Assembly (NCBI RefSeq): GCF_902810435.1
Contig: NZ_LR778174.1
Span: 372,001-436,000, forward strand
DNA length: 64,000 bases
Reading direction: 5' to 3'
Origin: Veillonella parvula
Lineage (GTDB): Bacteria > Bacillota > Negativicutes > Veillonellales > Veillonellaceae
Position 1 is the first letter of the stretch, and every line of letters starts with the position of its first letter. Below, in pieces: positions 7,811 to 18,941 of this stretch. Position numbers and translations under genes: made by a program. The notes under the pieces were generated by a model, which was not told the DNA's origin, ran no database searches, and saw only the letters and a list, made by a program, of their open reading frames with translations.

Positions 7811-8254
7811 ATGAAATTAAATATGATAGGTCTATGTTTAAAAAAAATGGGAGAGATATCGCTTGATGTTGATACTCCTTATTTGTATGGTGTTGAAGGC
7901 TCACATGCAGTTTTTTTACAATTAATAGGCGATTTAAATATAGAGGTCTTGGCGGCGGTATTTCTTGATAATACTAATAAAATAATGAATTATTCAGTTT
8001 TATCAATCGGATCTGTAAATAGTGTTAATATACATTTGAATCAATTAGTAAAGTTAGCATTAATAACTAATTCTAGTAAAGTGATAATAGCTCATAATCA
8101 TCCTAGTGGTGTACTAGATATAACAGATGCAGATATAAATACAACGAGATATATTGCAAAATTATTGAAAGTATTTGACATAGAGTTAGTAGATTCTTTA
8201 GTTGTAACAATTGAGGATGTGATTTCAATTCGAGGGAGTATAAAGAATGGATAA
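7811..8254 (+). CDS. Stand-alone RadC-type JAMM metalloprotease-fold protein
   Basis: The 147-residue product matches the C-terminal JAMM/MPN+ domain of RadC (UPF0758) but has no helix-hairpin-helix N-terminus. The zinc-site residues are all present: Glu45 (NIEVLAAVFLD), His95-Asn-His97-Pro-Ser-Gly, then Asp108 in ITDADI. The spacing is the expected HxHx10D, with Thr105 where most JAMM enzymes have Ser. JAMM proteins cleave isopeptide or peptide bonds, and several bacterial ones are encoded beside E1-like enzymes, as here. The likely role is to trim the peptide at 7578-7757 or to reverse a conjugation, which is inference. It overlaps the next gene by 8 bases. The ribosome binding site is weak (AGG), which favours low expression compared with the peptide. 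Confidence 0.8.
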   Translation: MKLNMIGLCLKKMGEISLDVDTPYLYGVEGSHAVFLQLIGDLNIEVLAAVFLDNTNKIMNYSVLSIGSVNSVNIHLNQLVKLALITNSSKVIIAHNHPSGVLDITDADINTTRYIAKLLKVFDIELVDSLVVTIEDVISIRGSIKNG

Positions 8255-9338
8255 TAATATAGTATTAAAAATAAAGGACTCTGTAGATTTATTTTTAACC
8301 GATGACCTTCTCTTAACCGTTTATTATATGAATACCAGGGTCCGAAAAACTTTTAAAGTAAATAGACTTACAATAAGTTTGTTAGAGGCTATAGATGGAA
8401 AATCTAATCTTTATGAATTATCAGCAATTATTAATTTACAACCTTCAGATATAAAAATATTAATAAAAGCTCTTTTACATCATAGAATTATTACTCCTGT
8501 ATATAATAAAAATAATAAGGCGGTTAGTGCTAGATATTCTAGACAACTAAATTATTTTTCAGAGTTTTTTGAAACTGAAGAAGAGGGATATTTAGCTCAA
8601 GAGAAATTATCTAAGTATAAAATTTTAGTTTTAGGTTGTGGCGGAGTAGGAAGTACTATTGCTATACAGCTGGCTATGGCAGGAATCAAAAACTTTATAT
8701 TATTCGATGATAATATAGTTAGGAACTCTGATATAAGTAGACATTTATTTTTTCGAGAAAAAAACATTGGGCTACATAAAACGGAGGCATTAGGACTATT
8801 TTTAAAAAATATTGATAAAGATATCAAGGTAGAGTGTTTAAACCAATATTTAGAACCTAATACTAAAATAGATCATCTAATAATGGATTCTGATTTTATA
8901 ATTAATACATTAGATGAACCATATATTGGCTATACAGCAGCAAAAATATCGAGAGTTTGTGTAAAACATAAAAAGGCACATTATATTGCAGGAGGATTTG
9001 ATGCACATTTGGCTAGTACCGGCGAACTGATTATTCCAGGAGTAACACCATGTGTTGAATGTTATGCGATGTATTTTAAAGAAAAGCTTAAGGGGTGGAA
9101 ACCTAAAAAACATCCTGTTGTTGCTCGTAGTGCCGAGTTAGGCGGTTTAAGTAGCTTATCATTATTTTCGGCCTCTTTTGCAAGTATTGAAATAATTAAA
9201 TATTTATTATCCTTAGTTCCTATGGAAGACTCATATAAAGTCCGAGGGGAGTTTTTGTTTGATACGATGGAATTGACCTATTTAAATGTACAAAAAAATA
9301 AGTTGTGCCCAGTTTGTGGAGAAAAAGATGATGTATAA
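8247..9338 (+). CDS. ThiF/E1-like adenylating enzyme with RRE-like N-terminus (copy A)
   Basis: The 363-residue protein has an N-terminal domain of about 85 residues. It looks like the winged-helix peptide-recognition element of RiPP enzymes such as MccB (a beta-rich start, then LLEAIDGKSNLYELSAI). The E1 domain follows. RYSRQ (96-100) precedes the nucleotide loop GCGGVG (130-135). Asp154/155, Arg165, Lys178 and Asp223 sit where MoeB/ThiF have their ATP-binding Asp, Arg, Lys and Asp. A structural zinc site is formed by Cys269/Cys272 and Cys354/Cys357. E1-like enzymes adenylate a carboxylate, usually a peptide C-terminus. It overlaps the JAMM gene by 8 bases and the second E1 gene by 11. It is distinct from the housekeeping ThiF/MoeB in its N-terminal domain. 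Confidence 0.85.
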   Translation: MDNNIVLKIKDSVDLFLTDDLLLTVYYMNTRVRKTFKVNRLTISLLEAIDGKSNLYELSAIINLQPSDIKILIKALLHHRIITPVYNKNNKAVSARYSRQLNYFSEFFETEEEGYLAQEKLSKYKILVLGCGGVGSTIAIQLAMAGIKNFILFDDNIVRNSDISRHLFFREKNIGLHKTEALGLFLKNIDKDIKVECLNQYLEPNTKIDHLIMDSDFIINTLDEPYIGYTAAKISRVCVKHKKAHYIAGGFDAHLASTGELIIPGVTPCVECYAMYFKEKLKGWKPKKHPVVARSAELGGLSSLSLFSASFASIEIIKYLLSLVPMEDSYKVRGEFLFDTMELTYLNVQKNKLCPVCGEKDDV

Positions 9339-10431
9339 GCCAAAGTTGTCTTCGAGTGTTTCTGTTGTCAAAATTAGTGATTCTATTTTAGAGTTCTTTC
9401 AGACTAGCCGAAGGCACCAGATAAGAATAAAAGTTAAAAATGATGATATTCTTAATATCGTATTGCAATTAGATGGAAATAGAGACATTAATCAACTTAT
9501 TCAGGATAATAATGTTGATGAGAACCAATTGCTTAGATTACTCAAATTTTTAGAAACCAAGGGACTTTTAGATGTTGTTAACGATACTGATAAGTTTGAA
9601 GGTTATGATAAATACCGACGGGTAATTAGGTTTTTATCTGAGTACTCTAAATCAGAGGAAAACTTGTTACAGATGTGGTCTAACATCAGAAGATCTCATG
9701 TAGTCATAATTGGTCTTGGGGCGGTTGGATCATGGGTTGCCACAAATTTAGTCCAGAGCGGAGTTAAACAAATTTCTATAGTTGATCCTGATTGTATTGA
9801 AGCTTCAAACTTGCATAGACAAATGGGGTATTTTTATAATTCTATTGGCGAATATAAGGTTGATGCTTTTGAATCATTTATAAAGAGTATGGATCCTCAA
9901 ACTGAAATCCATAAATATTATGAATTTATGGATAAAGATAGTTCGTTTTGGAATTCGATAGAGGATGCTGATTTGATCATTAATTGTGCAGATAAACCGA
10001 CAGTTGATGAGACATCTCTAATTGTAGGACAGTTCTGTATGCAGCATAATATTCCACATATAATTGGTGGAGGATATAATTTACATTTATCATTGTTAGG
10101 GCAAACAATTATTCCATTTAAAAGTGCATGTGTAAATTGTTTTAGAAAGTCACTTGAAGAAGAAAATAATATAGATAGTACTAATATAAAAAAATTACAA
10201 GTGAAAAATCGTAAGGTAGGAAGTTTTGGTCCGGCCTGTGCAATTATTGCTAGCTTCATAGGGATGGAAGCTATTAAAGTTCTTTCTAAATTCATTTTGC
10301 CTTCAAATCTAAATCGACGAGGAGAGTTTAATATCTATACAATGGATATTAAGTATAAAGATTATAATCAACGTAGTGATTGTGAATGGTGTGGAGATAA
10401 TGGATATTATAAAGATAGAAAATGCTTATGA
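9328..10431 (+). CDS. ThiF/E1-like adenylating enzyme with RRE-like N-terminus (copy B)
   Basis: The start at 9328 follows GGAG (9318-9321) by six bases; 9331 is equally possible. A longer version from 9286 has no ribosome binding site. The 367-residue product repeats the plan of the preceding gene but is only distantly related. A peptide-binding-like domain (about 10-85, LQLDGNRDINQLIQD) precedes an E1 fold with GLGAVG (129-134), DPD (153-155), Asn161-Leu-His-Arg164-Gln, Lys177 and Asp222. The zinc pairs are Cys268/Cys271 and Cys352/Cys355. The Ser-Asn-Leu-His-Arg-Gln stretch is closer to canonical MoeB than in copy A. Two unlike E1 proteins side by side suggest a heterodimer or two successive activations. 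Its 3' end overlaps the UvrA-like gene by 32 bases. Confidence 0.84.
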   Translation: MMYKPKLSSSVSVVKISDSILEFFQTSRRHQIRIKVKNDDILNIVLQLDGNRDINQLIQDNNVDENQLLRLLKFLETKGLLDVVNDTDKFEGYDKYRRVIRFLSEYSKSEENLLQMWSNIRRSHVVIIGLGAVGSWVATNLVQSGVKQISIVDPDCIEASNLHRQMGYFYNSIGEYKVDAFESFIKSMDPQTEIHKYYEFMDKDSSFWNSIEDADLIINCADKPTVDETSLIVGQFCMQHNIPHIIGGGYNLHLSLLGQTIIPFKSACVNCFRKSLEEENNIDSTNIKKLQVKNRKVGSFGPACAIIASFIGMEAIKVLSKFILPSNLNRRGEFNIYTMDIKYKDYNQRSDCEWCGDNGYYKDRKCL

Positions 10432-12721
10432 AAATAATTTAAAACATATATATTTAGATATTCCTATTAATAAGTGGACTTGTTTTATAGGGCCTTCTGG
10501 TAGTGGAAAGTCATCATTAGTTTATGATACCTTATTTGCAGAATGTCAAAGAGAATTTCTTGATAGCTTAGTATCCAATCAATATGGGCAAAGATTATTA
10601 GAGAAGGCCAAAGTAGATAATATAATTAATTTAAAACCGGCATTGGATTTGTCTCAAAATTATTATAATACCAATCCGAGATCAACAGTAGGAACGTTTA
10701 CAGATATAAGTTATTATTTGAGAACTTTATATTCTTTATATGTATACTTAGAATATAAAGTTATGGTAGATCCCTCTTATTTTTCACCTAATAATGCAAA
10801 AAGTGTTTGCTCAAAGTGTAAGGGAACTGGGACAGAGTACTGCGTAGACTTAAATAAATTGATACCGGACAGAAGTGTCAAGCTCATTCGGGGGGGGATT
10901 ACTTTTTTTTCAGGCGGTAAAGATAGTCTTGCAATTAAGAAACTTGAGGCATTGTGCGAATACTACAAGATTGATATAACAAAAACTATCGATGAACTAT
11001 CTGCAAGTGAGTTGGATAAATTGTTATATGGAAATATTAAATATCCAATAGAGATAATTTATAAAACACCAAAAGGAAGAAGAAAAAAAGAAAGTATTCT
11101 TCTTAAGGGCGCAATGGAAGAGCTTTCTGTGTTGTTAAAAGATATTAGAACACCGTCTACATTTATTTCAATTGAAAAATATTTAGGTGAAACTGAGTGT
11201 AGTAGTTGCTCGGGATCTGGGCTGAATGAGGATATTCTAAAGTATACAATTAATGGACTCAATATATATGATTATGAATCTTTACCAGTATATATTCTGA
11301 AAAAATATCTTATTAAATTGGAAACTCAAATATCTAAGAATACATTAATAGCACAAATTAAAAATCTTACCAAAACCATCACTGATAAAATTGATGGCCT
11401 GATAGATCTGAAAATAGGGTATTTATCATTATCGAGAAAAATTCCTACTTTATCAGGAGGTGAATGTCAGCGTGTTAGATTATCGAAGCAATTAGGCTCT
11501 TCTTTAACTGGCCTTTTATATATTCTAGATGAACCTTGTAAGGGGTTACATTATAAAGATATTAATTCAATAATTAAAGCTACTAGGTCCCTTGTTGAGA
11601 AAGGGAATACTGTAGTAAGTATTGAGCACAATTCACCATATATTTTATCTGCTGATAAAGTAATAGAAATGGGGCCTTGTGGCGGCCCTCAAGGCGGCTT
11701 CGTTATTGATGAAGGTAGGATGGTAGGCTTATGTGATAAGAAAAATTACTCCCTACCAGCTTCGCAGTTAGATGAATGTGAGTATATTGATATCAAAAAA
11801 ATTAATAAGTTTAATTTGGTTGATATTGATATTCAATTGCCGGTAGGTTGTATTACAGCTATTACCGGTCAGTCCGGTGTCGGTAAAAGTACGTTAGCGA
11901 ATGTTATTTATGATTATGTAAGTAAAAAATTATATAAAAAATCTTTTAAACATGCTTATATTGTAAATCAGAAACCAATTGGTAAGAATTCGAGATCAAC
12001 GTTAATTTCTTATCTTGGGATATATGAGCATATTAGAAATATTTTAGCAGATACAGATTTGGCAAAAAAGAACAAAGTAAAGCCAGTTGATTTTAGTATG
12101 AATTCAGGTCATGGTCGATGTGAAACTTGTAATGGGGTTGGACGAATAAAATTAGATTTACCATATATGGAAAATGTTTTTTGTAAATGTCCGACTTGTG
12201 ATGGCAAACGCTTTAACGAAAATGTATTAAAAGTTAGATATAATGGAAAAAATATTTCTGATATTTTAGATGAATCTATTTCCGAGATTAAAGATATATT
12301 TAAAGAGCATTTATCTGTTTTTAAAATGTTAGAGTTTTTAGTTGAAATTGGATTAGGATATTTGAAGCTTGGGCAGCTGACAATGACACTATCAGGCGGA
12401 GAGGCTCAGAGGATAAAAATTGCTAAGTTTTTAGCTAATAGACAAAATAATTCATTATTTATATTAGATGAACCAACAGCCGGATTATATTCGTCTGATA
12501 AAGTATTAGTTATGAATATGATTAAACAATTATGTTCCAAGGGAAATACGTGTATTATTATAGAACATGATTTTAATGTTATTTGTAATTTATCAAATTA
12601 TATGATTGATATGATAACTGATAATCAAAATTATGTGAAGGTAATATATGGACCAATTGATAAAGTAGTTAGTAATCCTTTATCATCATGGTATGATTTG
12701 TTTTTATCTGATATAACTTAA
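10400..12721 (+). CDS. UvrA-like ABC-type ATPase lacking the UvrB-binding region
   Basis: Starting at MDIIKIENAYENNLKHIYLD aligns with UvrA N-termini; the upstream ATG at 10376 lacks a ribosome binding site. The 773 residues carry two UvrA-type ATPase halves: Walker A 31-38 and 490-497, LSGGE 351-355 and 664-668, Walker B ILDEP at 375-379 and 688-692. Zinc pairs are Cys137/140, Cys267/270 and Cys574/577 with Cys597/600. Housekeeping UvrA is about 940 residues; here the UvrB-binding segment after NPRSTVGT is missing. Such short UvrA relatives (DrrC, Ecm16) give producers self-resistance to DNA-binding antibiotics. By analogy it may protect against the peptide product, which would then act on DNA. 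This is inference; a DNA-sensing defence role is the alternative. It is very AT-rich like its operon. Confidence 0.88.
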   Translation: MDIIKIENAYENNLKHIYLDIPINKWTCFIGPSGSGKSSLVYDTLFAECQREFLDSLVSNQYGQRLLEKAKVDNIINLKPALDLSQNYYNTNPRSTVGTFTDISYYLRTLYSLYVYLEYKVMVDPSYFSPNNAKSVCSKCKGTGTEYCVDLNKLIPDRSVKLIRGGITFFSGGKDSLAIKKLEALCEYYKIDITKTIDELSASELDKLLYGNIKYPIEIIYKTPKGRRKKESILLKGAMEELSVLLKDIRTPSTFISIEKYLGETECSSCSGSGLNEDILKYTINGLNIYDYESLPVYILKKYLIKLETQISKNTLIAQIKNLTKTITDKIDGLIDLKIGYLSLSRKIPTLSGGECQRVRLSKQLGSSLTGLLYILDEPCKGLHYKDINSIIKATRSLVEKGNTVVSIEHNSPYILSADKVIEMGPCGGPQGGFVIDEGRMVGLCDKKNYSLPASQLDECEYIDIKKINKFNLVDIDIQLPVGCITAITGQSGVGKSTLANVIYDYVSKKLYKKSFKHAYIVNQKPIGKNSRSTLISYLGIYEHIRNILADTDLAKKNKVKPVDFSMNSGHGRCETCNGVGRIKLDLPYMENVFCKCPTCDGKRFNENVLKVRYNGKNISDILDESISEIKDIFKEHLSVFKMLEFLVEIGLGYLKLGQLTMTLSGGEAQRIKIAKFLANRQNNSLFILDEPTAGLYSSDKVLVMNMIKQLCSKGNTCIIIEHDFNVICNLSNYMIDMITDNQNYVKVIYGPIDKVVSNPLSSWYDLFLSDIT

Positions 12722-12754
12722 AACTATTAATATTCTGTAGCTATAGGTAAAAGA

Positions 12755-12781
12755 AGCTTGGTTCAGTTTAGGAACCAGCTC
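12755..12781 (+). terminator. Weak hairpin after the UvrA-like gene
   Basis: AGCT plus GGTTC pair with GAACC plus AGCT around a 6-7 base loop, with one bulged T. There is no run of T afterwards, so termination is uncertain. It may mark the end of the peptide operon. Confidence 0.35.
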
Positions 12782-12922
12782 TAAATATTTATCTTATTAT
12801 GATAGTGAAATAAATGAGTCTTTAGCGGTTATTTATATATTTGGAGTAAATTGATTTTTAGTAATGCATTGCTAGAGATGTTATTATTGGCTATAAAAAG
12901 AAATTTGTTAAAGGGGAAAATA

Positions 12923-13150
12923 ATGGGCTTGTTTGATTCAATTAAAGAAAGTATTAAGGAATCTTATAATGATTTTCAAGAAGGTAGACGATATTATAAA
13001 GACAAATATGAATGGCGTGATGATGAATGGATAATTCGACGTTATGAAGAGTTGAATGATAGGGCAAGACGTAATATTATGAATATTAAAGATGGTGAAT
13101 TATCAGCACTACACGATATTATGCGTGAAAGAGATTTATTAGATGATTAG
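12923..13150 (+). CDS. Small charged hypothetical protein
   Basis: The start at 12923 is chosen because AAGGGG lies six bases upstream; a longer frame from 12851 has no such site. The 75-residue product begins MGLFDSIKESIKESY and is rich in Arg, Glu, Asp and Tyr. It appears fully helical, with no signal peptide or membrane segment. I do not recognise it. It lies 200 bases after the UvrA-like gene, in the same AT-rich stretch, and is followed by its own terminator. It may therefore be a separate unit or the last passenger of the island. The MGLF start resembles small phage-shock or plasmid-like proteins only superficially. Confidence 0.6.
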   Translation: MGLFDSIKESIKESYNDFQEGRRYYKDKYEWRDDEWIIRRYEELNDRARRNIMNIKDGELSALHDIMRERDLLDD

Positions 13151-13172
13151 CATAAGGTAATGCCCTAAATGT

Positions 13173-13218
13173 TAAAGAGGATTGTGAGCTCTGTTACTTG
13201 CAATCCTCTTTATTTTTT
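13173..13218 (+). terminator. Terminator at the right end of the accessory island
   Basis: TAAAGAGGATTG pairs with CAATCCTCTTTA (12 bp, 16-base loop) and is followed by TTTTTT. Base composition rises towards the genomic norm after this point. Confidence 0.8.
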
Positions 13219-13248
13219 AGATGTTGTAAATTATTTGATGTATGTGAA

Positions 13249-14769
13249 TTATTTATCAGCCACAACGAGTTTATATCCATTTAAGTGAATGTTACTACCT
13301 GTTGAGTCTTCGTTGTTCAAGGATTTTACATAGCTGTCGCCTGTTAATATCCAATTGGAGTCTTTGCTGAGTTTCACAGTTACTTCTTTAGCAGCATTGT
13401 CTGTGTTTACAGCGCCTACAAGACTAGATCCATTTGTCATGTCTAGTGCGATGGTACTGATTGAATCAGCCACAATATTACCGCTTAGTTCTTGATTAGA
13501 TGTGCGGAGTGTAAGATGACCGCCGTTCTCACCAGTTTTTCCCCAACGGGAGTCGGCAGCTGCTTTCACTAGGGTAGAAGTGTTCGGCATAGAGATTACA
13601 TTGTTAGAAAGGTCTACTTCAGCAGTAGTGTTGTTTACATAGAGGAACGCACCCGTAGCGTGAGTTGTAAGTGTGTTATTTTCTGCTTTCAGACGAGCAA
13701 TACCGTTTTCAGCATCACCAGAGAAGCTTTGATATAGCATGAAACCATTATCTTTGTAGCCTGTTACATTGGAGTTTGTAAGGGTAATAGAATTTTTACC
13801 TTCTACGACGCCAATTTCACTGTTATTCGCTATGCCGTTGACATTGTTCACTATAATATTACCCGTGGAGTAGATAACAGGACTGCCTTCGCCAGATGTC
13901 GTAAGTTTGGCTGCTTCTGTGGTGATAGTGCCTTCTCCGCGATCTGTAGCAAGTGTAGCAGAGTGAGCCCCTTCAGTGGTGATAGTTAGGTTTTTGCCAT
14001 TTACCGTACCTTTGTAAGTAGCATCTAAACCACGAGAGGAATCGCTTTTGGTGTGAATATTAGTATTTTCTACGTTGATAACAGAGCCTTCACCAGTGGC
14101 AAAGACTGCGTTAGAGCCTTTAGAGTTAGATGTAATATTACTGCCTTTAATATTGATTTGGCTCCCCTCGATACCGAGGACTACTGCATTTTGACCACGG
14201 AAATTGCTGTTGTCATCGCTTGTAGTGTCGCCTGTTTTATCGAAAACGCTATTTTCAATATCAATTACCGCTTTATTTTTACCGATGAAAGCATTCTGAT
14301 CGGCCGTTGTGTTTGTCATCGATTCGTGAGCAATGGATTTGTTTTCTGTAGCGATAGTTGTGCCTTTAAAAGTACTAGGATCTACTTCAACTTGTGGTGC
14401 CATTCCATTAGGGGCTCCATTCTGCATAGCTGTTGGAGGCATACCGTTAGGAGTGCCAGAAGGAGGATTCCCATTTGGAGGTATTTGGTTAGACGTGCCT
14501 GTAGGGACATGACCGGCAGGTGGTTTGCCGTGAGGTGCACCGGTTGGAGGTGTGCTTCCTTGTGCAGATGGTACTGTTTTAGTTTGTTCTGTTGTGGTTA
14601 CAACTGCTACGTTGGTATTAGTTTGAGTCTCTGCAGCTAATGTTGGGATAACTGCTAATGTCGATAAAGCGGCACCAAGGACTGCAGGTAACACCCAACG
14701 ACGTAATTTTCTATATGATAAGCTATTCTTTTTAGTTTTATGTTGTTTCTTTATAGTTGTTTTATTCAT
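13249..14769 (-). CDS. Exported beta-helix-like surface protein
   Basis: The start at 14769 is preceded on the minus strand by GGGAG; an in-frame extension to 14883 has no ribosome binding site. The 506-residue product starts with a basic region, then a signal peptide (about 30-50, VLPAVLGAALSTLAVIPTLA-AE). A Pro/Gly/Asn-rich linker (PPTGAPHGKPP, PPNGNPPSGTPNG) follows at about 70-125, then about 370 residues of Asn/Thr/Ser-rich short repeats such as VVLGIEGSQINIKGSNI and GSVINVENTNIHTKS. These look like turns of a right-handed parallel beta-helix. No C-terminal barrel, LPXTG or SLH domain is seen, so its surface anchoring is unclear. It is probably secreted or periplasmic, perhaps an adhesin passenger without translocator. 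It is convergent with the island and divergent from glmS. Confidence 0.72.
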   Translation of the reverse strand: MNKTTIKKQHKTKKNSLSYRKLRRWVLPAVLGAALSTLAVIPTLAAETQTNTNVAVVTTTEQTKTVPSAQGSTPPTGAPHGKPPAGHVPTGTSNQIPPNGNPPSGTPNGMPPTAMQNGAPNGMAPQVEVDPSTFKGTTIATENKSIAHESMTNTTADQNAFIGKNKAVIDIENSVFDKTGDTTSDDNSNFRGQNAVVLGIEGSQINIKGSNITSNSKGSNAVFATGEGSVINVENTNIHTKSDSSRGLDATYKGTVNGKNLTITTEGAHSATLATDRGEGTITTEAAKLTTSGEGSPVIYSTGNIIVNNVNGIANNSEIGVVEGKNSITLTNSNVTGYKDNGFMLYQSFSGDAENGIARLKAENNTLTTHATGAFLYVNNTTAEVDLSNNVISMPNTSTLVKAAADSRWGKTGENGGHLTLRTSNQELSGNIVADSISTIALDMTNGSSLVGAVNTDNAAKEVTVKLSKDSNWILTGDSYVKSLNNEDSTGSNIHLNGYKLVVADK

Positions 14770-14924
14770 GATTAATATCTCCCAAATTATATACATACAT
14801 TTTGAAAATACAACAAAATCTAATTGCGTAAAATTTAGAATGATAGAAGTATAATTTCTTACAATGAAAAGGATGTGAAGCATAGAAACAATCTTTTTTA
14901 TTCCTTTTGACTTATCTGTGGTGG

Positions 14925-14954
14925 TTTACTTTTTATCGATTTTTCTAGTATAAT
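14925..14954 (+). promoter_or_regulatory. Promoter of the glmS leader
   Basis: TTTACT (14925-14930) and TATAAT (14949-14954) are separated by 18 bases. Transcription would start near 14961, about 75 bases before the ribozyme cleavage site. Confidence 0.6.
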
Positions 14955-14999
14955 ATACCTCAGTACATATTTTATTTTGTACTGATTCTGCCGTATATC

Positions 15000-15176
15000 A
15001 TAGAAAGGAATTCCAAATTCGTAAAGGCGAATAGCGCAAGTACCCGCGAAGGCAGTCGTTAGGGTAGACGAGGTGAAGAGTGATCGAGTCATCAGCGGAT
15101 GCTCTTCCGGCATATTCATGTCGTAACAGGTATTAAAAAGCCCATCGGTAACGATGGGGACAAAGTATATCTGAAT
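15000..15176 (+). ncRNA. glmS self-cleaving ribozyme riboswitch
   Basis: The leader of glmS contains the core of the GlcN6P-activated ribozyme. AGCGCAAGTACC begins at 15033, with cleavage expected between A15033 and G15034. Further on are GGTAGACGAGGTGAAGAG, ATCGAGTCATCAGCGGATG and CTCTTCCGGCAT, then the P4/P4.1-like hairpin CCCATCG-GTAA-CGATGGG and ACAAAGTA. Glucosamine-6-phosphate acts as cofactor for self-cleavage, after which the glmS mRNA is degraded, so GlmS product represses its own synthesis. Position, about 115 bases before the glmS start, and sequence both fit. The outer limits are approximate. Confidence 0.93.
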
Positions 15177-15293
15177 GAATTGTATTGAACTAATATTTAA
15201 TACATTAAATAGAATATTAATCTAGAATATTAATTAGTTAGCCTTAGTTTTTGCTGGGGCTAGAAATACCCCCAGTTATAGGAGGATATACGT

Positions 15294-18169
<2,876 letters not shown>

Positions 18170-18205
18170 AATCATATAGTAGACTTTCAATTTGTGAGGT
18201 AAACC

Positions 18206-18682
18206 ATGACGAAACAAGAGGCGATGGAACGCTTTTCATCAGGTGCCGTACAACAGAGCATAGAAATACATCGCGGTATACAGTGGACCGGTCGCATCAT
18301 CGGTCTAGTTGCGTGTGCGTTGATTGTAAAATATATGCCCTCAGACTGGGCGGAACGTGTATGGTATTATCTGTTGTTGCTCGTGATATTATGGACCCTT
18401 CATAGATTAGGTGAAAGTCAAGCTTTTATCTGTGAAAAGGGCCTCGTGTTAAAACGTAGGCCCTTTTCTGTGAAAGAATACTTTCACAGTTTATTCTATG
18501 GGGATGAATATTTTGTCTTTGTTGATTATGAGCATATTATTGGATTCACTGAGGAATGGCGTGAGTTGCAAGCGATGAATGGTCATGGTGGGATTTATGT
18601 GATACCACTTGATCTGCATCAGGTGGCGTATAAGGATAAAATGGCGATGATTGAGGCTATCCATAAACATACGCAGTCATAA
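18206..18682 (+). CDS. Small membrane protein of unknown function
   Basis: The 158-residue product has two adjacent hydrophobic segments near residues 28-42 (IIGLVACALIVKYM) and 48-66 (VWYYLLLLVILWTLHRL), flanked by a short basic N-terminus. A C-terminal soluble part of about 90 residues contains FICEKGLVLKRRPFSVKEYF and VIPLDLHQVAYKDKM. This layout, two membrane helices then a PH-like beta-rich domain, is common among uncharacterised membrane proteins. I do not recognise a family. TGAGGT precedes the start. It is probably co-transcribed with trpS. A self-complementary CTGTGAAAGAATACTTTCACAG lies within the coding sequence near 18470 and has no obvious meaning. Confidence 0.7.
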   Translation: MTKQEAMERFSSGAVQQSIEIHRGIQWTGRIIGLVACALIVKYMPSDWAERVWYYLLLLVILWTLHRLGESQAFICEKGLVLKRRPFSVKEYFHSLFYGDEYFVFVDYEHIIGFTEEWRELQAMNGHGGIYVIPLDLHQVAYKDKMAMIEAIHKHTQS

Positions 18683-18829
18683 AGTGTAAGTACGAAGCGT
18701 CATATAATATAGGCATACAGAAATATAAATATAGGACTACAGAAACATAAAGCAAATGAATCTAGAATCATAAACTATATATGTGGAGAGTCTGTAAAAT
18801 AAAAAATGCAAAATTCATCGAATTAACTA

Positions 18830-18858
18830 TTTACAACTTTAACGAACTAAAGTATAAT
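18830..18858 (+). promoter_or_regulatory. Promoter of the amino-acid ABC operon
   Basis: TTTACA (18830-18835) and TATAAT (18853-18858) are 17 bases apart, a near-consensus sigma-70 promoter. The leader holds a short GGCGAT/ATCGCC hairpin right before the GGAGG of the binding-protein gene. Confidence 0.75.
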
Positions 18859-18941
18859 ACAATCATTAAGTACGGAATCTAAATCTGTATTGAACATATT
18901 ATTAAGTAGTAAATGGGCGATAATCGCCGTGGAGGATAGTT

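Noticed and set aside
8247-10431. Thiamin or molybdopterin ThiF/MoeB genes
   Set aside because: Both proteins have an extra peptide-recognition-like N-terminal domain and no ThiS/MoaD-like Gly-Gly carrier is encoded near them.
10400-12721. Housekeeping excinuclease UvrA
   Set aside because: At 773 residues it lacks the UvrB-binding region, is AT-rich and sits in the peptide operon; the chromosomal uvrA is expected elsewhere.
14053-14640. Open frame of 195 codons on the plus strand inside the surface-protein gene
   Set aside because: It is the complement of a repetitive coding region, Cys-rich and without a ribosome binding site.
14898-15119. Small minus-strand gene upstream of glmS
   Set aside because: The region is the glmS ribozyme, which explains its conservation and structure.
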